From: Flavobacteriaceae bacterium
Lineage (GTDB): Bacteria; Bacteroidota; Bacteroidia; Flavobacteriales; Flavobacteriaceae
DNA length: 13,870 nt
Direction of reading: 5' to 3'
Assembly: GCA_018662905.1 (NCBI GenBank)
Contig: JABJFE010000143.1
Coordinates: forward strand, 1-13,870
Position 1 is the stretch's first letter, and each line of letters begins with the position of its first letter. Of this stretch, positions 7,832 through 13,870 are shown one piece after another. The position numbers were made by a program, and so were the translations under genes. Under the pieces are notes generated by a model, which was not told the DNA's origin, ran no database searches, and was given only the letters and a program-made list of their open reading frames with translations.

Positions 7832-8470
7832 ATGTTAAAAGATTTAAGTGGATATAGAGACAAGTACCTTAAAGGTGAATTAAATGAAAATGATTTACCT
7901 GATAATCCTTTTGATTTATTTTCTAAATGGTTCGATGAGATTGAAAAATTTGGAACTGAAATCGAACCAAATGCAATGTCTTTATCAACTGTGAGTTCTG
8001 ATTTCTCACCATTAACTAGAATTGTGTTATTAAAAAGATTTTCAGAGTCAGGTTTTGTTTTCTTTACTAATTACAACAGTAGAAAAGGTAAAAATATTTC
8101 AATTAATTCAAAGGTATGTTTATCGTTTTATTGGCCTTCAATGGAAAGACAAGTTATTATTCAAGGTAAAACTCATAAAATCAGTGAACATGATTCTATG
8201 GAATATTTCAATTCTAGACCTGAAAGTAGTAGAATAGGTGCTATTATTTCAAATCAAAGTGAAGTAATTCCCTCAAGAAAATATATTGATGACAAATTAA
8301 ATAATTTTATCATTAATAGTGAAACAATGGCTAAGCCTTTAAATTGGGGAGGATATAATGTTGTTCCAAAGTCTATTGAATTTTGGCAAGGAAGAGATAA
8401 TCGTTTACATGACAGAATTATTTTTTCTAATGAATCAAAAAAATGGAATTTTAAGAGATTATCTCCTTGA
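7832..8470 (+). CDS. pdxH: Pyridoxamine/pyridoxine 5'-phosphate oxidase
   Basis: An FMN-dependent oxidase that converts pyridoxine or pyridoxamine 5'-phosphate to pyridoxal 5'-phosphate using oxygen. FMN-binding segments are RIVLLKRF (63-70), FFTNYNSRKG (77-86) and SFYWPSMERQV (98-108). SRIGAIISNQSEVI follows, and the C-terminal substrate motif NRLHDRI contains R191 and H193, the counterparts of the conserved active-site Arg and His of E. coli PdxH. The length of 212 is normal. The gap from rnz is 21 bases, with no convincing promoter. Its TGA overlaps the TTG start of the next gene. Its product is the cofactor of the threonine aldolase and of the two lipid-pathway enzymes encoded upstream, which makes the neighbourhood metabolically sensible but does not prove co-regulation. 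Confidence 0.96.
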   Translation: MLKDLSGYRDKYLKGELNENDLPDNPFDLFSKWFDEIEKFGTEIEPNAMSLSTVSSDFSPLTRIVLLKRFSESGFVFFTNYNSRKGKNISINSKVCLSFYWPSMERQVIIQGKTHKISEHDSMEYFNSRPESSRIGAIISNQSEVIPSRKYIDDKLNNFIINSETMAKPLNWGGYNVVPKSIEFWQGRDNRLHDRIIFSNESKKWNFKRLSP

Positions 8471-8952
8471 AAAGAATCATTTTAATCAGACATGCAAAAT
8501 CTTCATGGGAATATAATGTGTCAGACTTGAAGCGTCCACTTTCTAATACTGGATACTCGGATGCTCAAATTATGTCAGGTATCTTCAACAACTTAAATAT
8601 TAATGTTGAAACTATCTTTTCAAGTCCAGCTATTAGAACTGTTCAAACTGCTCAAGTTTTTTTAAATAACATCAAGAAACTTAATGTAAATAACTTTAAG
8701 ATAGATTCTGAGCTTTACGATTTTCAAGGAAACAAGCTTGAAAATTTTATTAAAAACTTAACTAATGAATTAAAATCTGTTATGATTTTCTCTCATAACA
8801 ATAGCTGTAATAATTTTTTTTCAAAATTCTCAAACATCAATGGAATGCATGTTCCAACTTGTGGAATTTTAATTTTTGAATTTGATGTATCTTTGTGGAA
8901 GAATATAAATTCAGGAAAATGTAATTACTATTTTCCCAAAAACTTTAAATGA
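8467..8952 (+). CDS. sixA: SixA-type phosphohistidine phosphatase (histidine phosphatase superfamily)
   Basis: A small member of the histidine phosphatase superfamily. SixA removes phosphate from histidine residues, classically on phosphorelay or PTS proteins. The catalytic H9 lies in LIRHAKSSW, R57 in FSSPAIRTVQTA, and the second histidine H110 in MIFSHNNSCNNF, where the usual GHN is SHN. The length of 161 fits SixA-like proteins, not the larger phosphoglycerate mutases. The start must be the TTG at 8467: the RHAK motif normally begins 6-9 residues from the N-terminus, and there is no ATG or GTG at the right place. This TTG overlaps the pdxH stop (TTGA), and the gene's own TGA overlaps the ppk ATG. 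Its position just before ppk suggests a link to phosphate metabolism, and PPK itself works through a phosphohistidine. The physiological substrate is unknown. Confidence 0.85.
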   Translation: MKRIILIRHAKSSWEYNVSDLKRPLSNTGYSDAQIMSGIFNNLNINVETIFSSPAIRTVQTAQVFLNNIKKLNVNNFKIDSELYDFQGNKLENFIKNLTNELKSVMIFSHNNSCNNFFSKFSNINGMHVPTCGILIFEFDVSLWKNINSGKCNYYFPKNFK

Positions 8953-11000
8953 AATCATCACAAAATTTATTTATTAATAGAGAAATTAGTTGGCTTGAAT
9001 TCAATGAAAGAGTTTTACAAGAAGCCGATGACTCTACAGTTCCTTTGATCGAAAGAGTAAGATTTCTAGGTATATTCTCAAATAATTTAGATGAATTTTA
9101 CAGAGTCAGATATGCAACTGTAAAACGGATAGCAGTAAGTTCTAATAGTGGAAAAAAAGTGTTTAAGAACATAACAGCAAAACAGCTATTAAACGATATA
9201 ACTATTAAAGCAACTGAACTTCAACAAAAAAGTTTTCTGACTCTAAATAATATTATAAAACTTTTAGAAAATGATAATATTTTTTTTATTGATGAAACAA
9301 AGGTTAAGCCTATTCAAAAGCAATTTATTAGTAATTATTTTTTTGAAATAATTAGTCCAACAATTGATGTGATTATTTTAAATAAAAATAAAAGATTTCC
9401 AGAATTCAAAGAAAACTTATCCTTTTTATTAATTAGAATTGTTTCAGAAAATGATGAAGTTCAAAATGCAATAATTCGATTTCCTAAAAACTTAGATAGG
9501 TTCGTGATATTACCCTCAGATAATTTAGTACAAAATATTATAATGATTGATGATATTATTAGATTTCATTTAAAAGATATTTTTAAAATATTTAATCCCA
9601 AATCTATTGAGGCTAACATGGTTAAAACAAGTAGAGATGCTGAACTAGATTTTGATGATGATATCTCAAAAAGCTATTTAGATAAAATTGCTCAAAGTGT
9701 AAAGGAGAGATCAAGTGCTGATCCTGTTCGTTTTGTTTATGATAGTAAAATAAGATTAGATACCTTAAATTTTTTACTTAATAAAATGGGTATTAATAAT
9801 GAGACTGATAGTATAATTCCAGGTGGTAAATATCACAACAGAAGAGATTATATGAGTTTTCCTAATCTTGATGATAATTTGGTATATAAACCAATGCAAC
9901 CATTAAATGTAAAAGATTTTAGTCACAGTGATAATACTTTTGATAAATTAAAAGAAAGAGATTTTATGATACATACTCCTTATCATAAGTTTTCTTATTT
10001 AGTTAGTTTTTTAATGAAATCTTCAATTGACCCTAAAGTCAAAAAAATTTCAATAACAATATACAGATTATCTAAGTTGTCTAAAGTTGCCAGTGCTTTG
10101 ATAAATGCTGCTAGAAATGGCAAAAAAGTTACAGTTCAAATTGAACTTCAAGCAAGATTTGATGAATCAGCAAATATTAGATATGCGAAAGAAATGCAAT
10201 CTCAAGGAATAAAATTAATTTTTGGTTCTCCCAATTTAAAAGTTCATAGTAAAATATGTCTTATTGAAAGACTAGAAGGCGGGAATTTAAAAAAATACGG
10301 TTTTATTAGTACGGGTAATTTTAACGAGTCTACAGCTAAGGTTTACACTGATTTAACTTTGTTCACATCTAACAGTAAAATTTTAGATGAAGTTTCGAAT
10401 GTTTTTAATTTTTTTAATGCCAATTACAAAAAGTATATTTTTAAAAATTTATTTGTATCACCAATAAATACAGAATCTAAAATTAAGAAACTAATTGGTA
10501 ATGAAATAATCAATGCAAAAAGTGGTAAAGATGCATGGATAAAAATTAAAATTAATAATATAACCAGTTACAGTTTAATTCGTTCTTTATACGAAGCTAG
10601 CAGAGCTGGAGTAAAAATCCAAATGATAGTCAGAGGTATATGTTGTCTTATTCCGGGTCATAAAAATATGAGTGAGAATATTGAAGTAATTAGTATTGTA
10701 GATAGATTTTTAGAGCATACTAGATTTATGATTTTCAATAATAACGGAAATTGTAATACTTTTATTTCATCAGCAGATTGGATGACTAGAAATTTAGATA
10801 ATAGAGTGGAGGTGACTTGTCCTATTTTACAAGATGATTTAAAAAATGAAATTTTAGATATTTTTAATATTTATTGGAACGATAATGTGAAAGCTAGACA
10901 TGTAAACTCTAGTGCCAAGTCAATAATTAGCAAAAATAATAAGATGCAATCTCAGCAAAGGATATATAATTATTATTTAAATAAAATTGAAAGAATTTAA
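8949..11000 (+). CDS. ppk: Polyphosphate kinase 1
   Basis: PPK1 reversibly transfers the gamma phosphate of ATP to growing inorganic polyphosphate through a phosphohistidine intermediate, at the inner face of the membrane or in the cytosol. The N-terminal domain opens with INREISWLEFNERVL and continues with FLGIFSNNLDEFYRVR. The head domain follows, then the two C-terminal phospholipase D-like domains. The predicted phosphorylated residue is H433 in LKVHSKICLIER, near FISTGNFNEST. The second conserved histidine is H590 in FLEHTRFMIF, followed by SSADWMTRNLDNRVEV. The length of 683 is normal. It is translationally coupled to sixA (4-base overlap) and overlaps the ppx start by 14 bases. So the synthesising and degrading enzymes of polyphosphate come from one message. 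Confidence 0.97.
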   Translation: MKSSQNLFINREISWLEFNERVLQEADDSTVPLIERVRFLGIFSNNLDEFYRVRYATVKRIAVSSNSGKKVFKNITAKQLLNDITIKATELQQKSFLTLNNIIKLLENDNIFFIDETKVKPIQKQFISNYFFEIISPTIDVIILNKNKRFPEFKENLSFLLIRIVSENDEVQNAIIRFPKNLDRFVILPSDNLVQNIIMIDDIIRFHLKDIFKIFNPKSIEANMVKTSRDAELDFDDDISKSYLDKIAQSVKERSSADPVRFVYDSKIRLDTLNFLLNKMGINNETDSIIPGGKYHNRRDYMSFPNLDDNLVYKPMQPLNVKDFSHSDNTFDKLKERDFMIHTPYHKFSYLVSFLMKSSIDPKVKKISITIYRLSKLSKVASALINAARNGKKVTVQIELQARFDESANIRYAKEMQSQGIKLIFGSPNLKVHSKICLIERLEGGNLKKYGFISTGNFNESTAKVYTDLTLFTSNSKILDEVSNVFNFFNANYKKYIFKNLFVSPINTESKIKKLIGNEIINAKSGKDAWIKIKINNITSYSLIRSLYEASRAGVKIQMIVRGICCLIPGHKNMSENIEVISIVDRFLEHTRFMIFNNNGNCNTFISSADWMTRNLDNRVEVTCPILQDDLKNEILDIFNIYWNDNVKARHVNSSAKSIISKNNKMQSQQRIYNYYLNKIERI

Positions 11001-11874
11001 GAAAGCAATAAAATATGCTACAATTGACATTGGTTCTAATGCTATTAGACTTTTGATTTCAAATATTTACATTCATAATTCAGAACAGTTTTCTACTAAA
11101 AACTCATTGGTAAGAGTTCCTATTAGATTAGGTCAAGATGCTTTTAAAAGTGGAGAGATTTCAAAAAAAAACATATCTAGATTGTTAGATTCTATGAAAT
11201 CTTTTAAACTTTTGATGAAAGTTCATGATGTAGATAAATACCTAGCTTTTGCTACATCCGCTTTAAGAAGTTCATCCAACAGAGATGAAATAATTAGTCA
11301 AATTAAACAAAAAGCTAATATTAAAATTGAAGTAATTAGTGGAAAAAAAGAAGCTAGATTAATTACTAATAACCCAGCATTTTCAAATATAAATAAATCT
11401 TTTTGTTTTATAGATGTTGGAGGCGGGAGTACAGAACTTACATTAATAAAAAACAACGAAGTGTTGATTTCTAAATCATTTAAAATTGGTGGTGTTAGGT
11501 TAATAAATAATTTAGTAAATAAATCTACATGGAATAAATTTAGAAATTGGATAGAGAATAATTTATCTAGTAAAAGGAATATTGAAGTAGTCGCTCTTGG
11601 AGGAAATATTAATAAAATTTTTAAATTATCAGGAACTAAACTAGGAAAGCCTTTATCATTAAAGTTAATTGATTCTACAATTAGTGATTTAGAAAAAATG
11701 TCTTTTTTTGATAAAATGATTAATTTAAAACTGAATCCTGACAGAGTTGATGTTATAGTTCCTGCAGGAAAAATATATCAATTTGTTTTAGACAAAATGA
11801 ATGTAGAGAAAATTACAGTTCCTAAAATTGGGTTAGCTGATGGAATGGTTCATGAGCTAATGAAAAAGTTATAA
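10987..11874 (+). CDS. ppx: Exopolyphosphatase / guanosine pentaphosphatase family protein (Ppx/GppA)
   Basis: An ASKHA-fold phosphatase that removes terminal phosphate from polyphosphate and, in some members, from pppGpp. Motifs in order: ATIDIGSNAIRLLI (phosphate 1 loop, D14 and G16), FATSALRSSSN, ISGKKEARL with E122 at the position of the catalytic base, FIDVGGGSTEL (D143-E150), and VALGGNI. At 295 residues it is the short two-domain form without the C-terminal HD-like extension of E. coli PPX and GppA. The TTG at 10987 is the only usable start, since an in-frame TAA lies at 10978-10980 and no ATG or GTG occurs before the D14 motif. It therefore starts inside ppk and should depend on translation of ppk. 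Its last 6 bases overlap the end of dnaX on the other strand. Polyphosphatase activity is more likely than pppGpp hydrolysis, given the ppk partner. Confidence 0.92.
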   Translation: MKEFKKAIKYATIDIGSNAIRLLISNIYIHNSEQFSTKNSLVRVPIRLGQDAFKSGEISKKNISRLLDSMKSFKLLMKVHDVDKYLAFATSALRSSSNRDEIISQIKQKANIKIEVISGKKEARLITNNPAFSNINKSFCFIDVGGGSTELTLIKNNEVLISKSFKIGGVRLINNLVNKSTWNKFRNWIENNLSSKRNIEVVALGGNINKIFKLSGTKLGKPLSLKLIDSTISDLEKMSFFDKMINLKLNPDRVDVIVPAGKIYQFVLDKMNVEKITVPKIGLADGMVHELMKKL

Positions 11875-13542
11875 ATTAAGTTTAAACTCTTTTCTTAAAC
11901 TTTCAATTCTTGGATTTATTTTTTTTAATTTTTCATATTTTTCAACAGATGAATAAATAAAAGTCTTTTCTTTTAATTTATTTACTTTAATATGAATTTT
12001 AATATTGTTGTTTTTTAATTCTGCTTTCAAAAAACTTAACAATTCATTTTTGTTTCTTTCTAATTCTATTTTATTAGTTTCATTTGTAAGAGTGTAAGAG
12101 ATTTCGTTATTTCCCAAGTTTTCTGGTTTTGATATAGCAAGAATACTAGCTAAATTTTTCCTTCCTTTACTCAGTAATTTTTCATGAAATTTATCCCAAG
12201 CGTCAATAAGTGTAATTTTATCGAATATCGAATTTAAATTATTATCTGGATTTAATTTATTTTGTTTTTCAGTATTTAGATTTTCGATATTTTTCTTTGC
12301 TCGTAAGCTTGAAATTGATAAACCAGAAATATTCTTTAATTTCTCAACTGTCTCAACTGTCTCAACTGTCTCAACTGTCTCAACTGTCTCTACTGTCTTT
12401 GCTGTCTTTAGTTTGTTATCTTTAATTTCAATAGGATTTTTTATGTTTTCAGAAATTTCTTTTTTAGATAGAATTTTTATTTTTTTTTTTATTTCAACAT
12501 TTTCAATTGAACATAATTTCATTAAACATATTTCTGTAAGGAGTCGCTGGTTTTTACTGTTTTTGTATCTATAACTACAGTCTTCTGCCAAATTAATGGC
12601 AGTAAGTATAAAATTTGAACCTTTAATTTTAGACTGATTTATATATTTATTTTTTAAATTTTCGTTCTGTTCTAAAAGTATTTGACTAATACTGTTTTTC
12701 GATATAAGTAAATCTCTAAAATGAAGACATAACCCATCAATAAAATGTTGACCGCTGAAACCTTGTTCAATTACTTTGTTGAATAATAAAAGACAATTAG
12801 TAATATCATTTTTGTTAATTAGTTCAAATGTTTCAAAATAAATATCGTGATCTAAAATATTTAAGTTTTTATAAGCTAACTCCTTAGTTATATTACCGTC
12901 AGTAAAATTCACTAATCTGTCAAAAATTGATAATGCATCTCTCAAAGCTCCATCACTTTTATTAGCTATTAAGTAAAGTGATTCATCATCAAATAAAATA
13001 TTTTCTTTTTTAGCTATTGATTCCAGATGACTCTTTATATCAATAGCACTTATTTTTTTAAAATCATAAATTTGACAACGTGATAATATCGTAGGTATGA
13101 CTTTATGTTTTTCTGTTGTTGCTAATATGAAAATTGCATATTTTGGGGGTTCTTCCAATGTTTTTAAAAAAGCATTAAAAGCTTGACCAGAAAGCATGTG
13201 TACCTCATCAATTATATAGACTTTATAATTTCCAGTTTGAGGGGGTATTCTAACTTGATCTATTAGATTTCTAATATCATCAACTCCATTGTTAGATGCA
13301 GCATCTAATTCAAATATATTATATGAAAAATCACTTGACTTATTATCGTCATTTATTTGTTTTGCAAGAATTCTTGCACATGTAGTTTTACCAACTCCTC
13401 TGGGACCACAGAATAACATTGCTTGAGGAAGTTGATTGTTTTGTATAGCATTTTCAAGTGTAGTGGTAATTGAATTTTGGCCCACAACAGTTTCAAAACT
13501 ATTAGGTCTATACTTTAATGCAGATACAACGTAATTTTCCAT
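11869..13542 (-). CDS. dnaX: DNA polymerase III subunit tau (and possibly gamma), clamp-loader ATPase
   Basis: DnaX is the AAA+ motor of the clamp loader that opens the sliding clamp onto primed DNA; its tau tail tethers the polymerase and helicase. Start MENYVVSALKYRPNSF is characteristic. Walker A is GPRGVGKTT (46-54), Walker B is IIDEVHML, and sensor 1 and the arginine finger lie in ILATTEKHKVIPTILSRC. Domain III runs to about residue 348. Beyond it come a lysine-rich linker with a run of 11 A (codons 351-355), a TVE repeat (380-400) and a C-terminal domain of about 130 residues. The four zinc-binding cysteines normally found soon after Walker A are absent: only ILAKQINDDNKSSDFSYN lies there. 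The length of 557 fits a full tau protein. The gene is monocistronic in this window, converging on ppx and diverging from rnpB. Confidence 0.95.
   Translation of the reverse strand: MENYVVSALKYRPNSFETVVGQNSITTTLENAIQNNQLPQAMLFCGPRGVGKTTCARILAKQINDDNKSSDFSYNIFELDAASNNGVDDIRNLIDQVRIPPQTGNYKVYIIDEVHMLSGQAFNAFLKTLEEPPKYAIFILATTEKHKVIPTILSRCQIYDFKKISAIDIKSHLESIAKKENILFDDESLYLIANKSDGALRDALSIFDRLVNFTDGNITKELAYKNLNILDHDIYFETFELINKNDITNCLLLFNKVIEQGFSGQHFIDGLCLHFRDLLISKNSISQILLEQNENLKNKYINQSKIKGSNFILTAINLAEDCSYRYKNSKNQRLLTEICLMKLCSIENVEIKKKIKILSKKEISENIKNPIEIKDNKLKTAKTVETVETVETVETVETVEKLKNISGLSISSLRAKKNIENLNTEKQNKLNPDNNLNSIFDKITLIDAWDKFHEKLLSKGRKNLASILAISKPENLGNNEISYTLTNETNKIELERNKNELLSFLKAELKNNNIKIHIKVNKLKEKTFIYSSVEKYEKLKKINPRIESLRKEFKLNL
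12343..12405 (-). repeat. 9-bp coding tandem repeat (TVE) in the dnaX linker
   Basis: Seven tandem 9-base units lie end to end. Five are identical (CTCAACTGT on the plus strand, ACAGTTGAG in the coding sense), one differs by a base (CTCTACTGT) and one by two (CTTTGCTGT). They encode T-V-E six times and T-A-K once, residues 380-400, in the flexible linker between domain III and the C-terminal domain. Because the unit is three codons, gain or loss of copies keeps the frame. The perfect identity of five copies points to recent expansion by slippage. Confidence 0.95.
12480..12490 (-). other. A11 homopolymer in dnaX, candidate slippage site producing a gamma-like short form
   Basis: Codons 351-355 contain eleven consecutive A in the coding sense (ATA AAA AAA AAA ATA). 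It is the longest homopolymer I see inside a gene in this window. With one A lost, the next codon is TAA and the product ends at residue 354. With one A gained, the frame runs N-K-N-S-I and then TAA, ending at residue 359. Both products keep domains I-III and lose the linker and tail, as gamma does in bacteria that make two DnaX forms. Confidence 0.5.
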
Positions 13543-13547
13543 CCATA

Positions 13548-13555
13548 CAAATATA
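13548..13555 (-). promoter_or_regulatory. Candidate -7 element for dnaX
   Basis: Read on the minus strand, TATATTTG matches the Bacteroidota -7 consensus TAnnTTTG exactly and lies 5 bases before the dnaX ATG. A TTTA, close to the upstream TTTG element, lies 20 bases further up. Transcription would start at or within a few bases of the ATG, giving a very short or no leader. The surroundings are A/T only, so a chance match is possible. Confidence 0.4.
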
Positions 13556-13564
13556 TAAATACAC

Positions 13565-13578
13565 TTATAATATTATAA
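13565..13578. repeat. 14-bp perfect A/T palindrome in the dnaX-rnpB divergent promoter region
   Basis: TTATAATATTATAA reads the same on both strands. It lies between the candidate -7 and upstream elements of dnaX and about 45 bases upstream of the rnpB -7 element. It could be an operator or simply reflect base composition, and nothing else in the sequence decides between these. Confidence 0.3.
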
Positions 13579-13623
13579 ATTTTAAAACTTTAATAATTTT
13601 TTTTTATCAACATAATTTTAATC

Positions 13624-13631
13624 TATTTTTG
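13624..13631 (+). promoter_or_regulatory. Candidate -7 element for RNase P RNA
   Basis: TATTTTTG matches TAnnTTTG exactly and ends 5 bases before the position where the mature RNA should begin (about 13636). The upstream element would fall in the T-run at 13597-13605 and is not a clean TTTG. The agreement between this motif and the independently expected RNA end supports it. Confidence 0.5.
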
Positions 13632-13635
13632 TATT

Positions 13636-13870
13636 AAGCAGGCCTTCTTATCGCTTTTATTTATAAAAGAGGAAAGTCCGGACACCAAAGAGCATTATAG
13701 CGGGTAACACCCGTCGCTATTTGTAATAGAATAGAGGACAAGTGCAACAGAAAGTATGTACAGTTAGGCTGTAGTGAAACCAGGTAAACTCTATAAGGTG
13801 AAACGTCACGTATACCAACGCTTGAGAGCTGCTCGCTCAATGTTGGAGGGTGGGCGGTTTGAACAAAATA
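13636..13870 (+). ncRNA. rnpB: RNase P RNA, class A, 5' part (3' end outside window)
   Basis: The catalytic RNA of RNase P, which removes 5' leaders from tRNA precursors. The P4 5' strand signature GAGGAAAGTCCGGAC is at 13669-13683. Just before it is a minimal P3 hairpin, 6 bp with a TTTA loop (13654-13669). CGGGT-AAC-ACCCG (about 13700-13712) forms a small stem in the specificity domain. The conserved GTGCAACAGAAAG element (about 13742-13754) and GAAACCAGGTAAACTC (about 13777-13792) follow, as in bacterial type A RNAs. The matching P4 3' strand (ACAGAA...GGCTTA type) has not appeared by the window end, so roughly the last third is missing. The 5' end is estimated from the P1/P2 position and the upstream -7 motif, and may be off by several bases. 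Confidence 0.93.

Noticed and set aside
8055..8237. 60-residue open frame on the plus strand
   Set aside because: It is inside pdxH in another frame. The pdxH frame carries all conserved FMN motifs across this stretch.
12343..12405. CRISPR-like array
   Set aside because: The 9-base units are directly adjacent with no spacers and keep the dnaX reading frame; it is a coding minisatellite.
13597..13605. T-run as an intrinsic terminator
   Set aside because: No GC-containing stem precedes it on either strand, and it lies where promoter elements are expected, between two divergent genes.

Overview
The window reads as chromosomal DNA of an AT-rich member of the Bacteroidota, most likely a marine-type Flavobacteriia. 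The reasons are strong A/T bias at third codon positions, very tight gene packing, no Shine-Dalgarno sequences, promoter-like TAnnTTTG motifs of the Bacteroidota type, and family variants typical of the phylum (a lipoprotein oligopeptidase B, a cysteate-type synthase/acyltransferase pair, a DnaX without zinc cysteines). There is no stretch of more than about 90 bases without a gene. I see no tRNA, insertion sequence, prophage or CRISPR array.

Layout. 1-495: the end of a threonine aldolase gene cut by the window edge, followed 3 bases later by an oligopeptidase B-like lipoprotein peptidase (499-2634). 2700-5025: two PLP enzymes side by side, a cysteine/cysteate synthase-family protein and a cysteate/serine acyltransferase-family protein. 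Together they look like the first two steps of sulfonolipid (capnine) synthesis. 5115-11874: a chain of eight co-oriented genes with overlaps or gaps of at most 21 bases: pyrR, pyrB, a small STAS-like protein, rnz, pdxH, sixA, ppk and ppx. It groups pyrimidine synthesis, tRNA 3'-end processing, PLP production and polyphosphate turnover. Two of its genes (sixA, ppx) have forced TTG starts inside the gene before them. 11869-13542, minus strand: dnaX, whose end overlaps the end of ppx by 6 bases. 13543-13635: a divergent promoter region. About 13636 to the end: the 5' part of the RNase P RNA gene, cut by the window edge.

How the parts relate. PdxH supplies PLP, the cofactor of the aldolase and of both lipid-pathway enzymes. 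PPK builds polyphosphate and PPX degrades it from one coupled unit. RNase Z and RNase P RNA handle the two ends of tRNA precursors but lie in separate transcription units.

The observation I would check first is in dnaX. A run of 11 A lies just after domain III. Any one-base slip in it, in either direction, gives a stop within six codons, so a gamma-like short subunit would be made. The second is the reading of 2700-5025 as a sulfonolipid pathway rather than cysteine plus sphingolipid synthesis.
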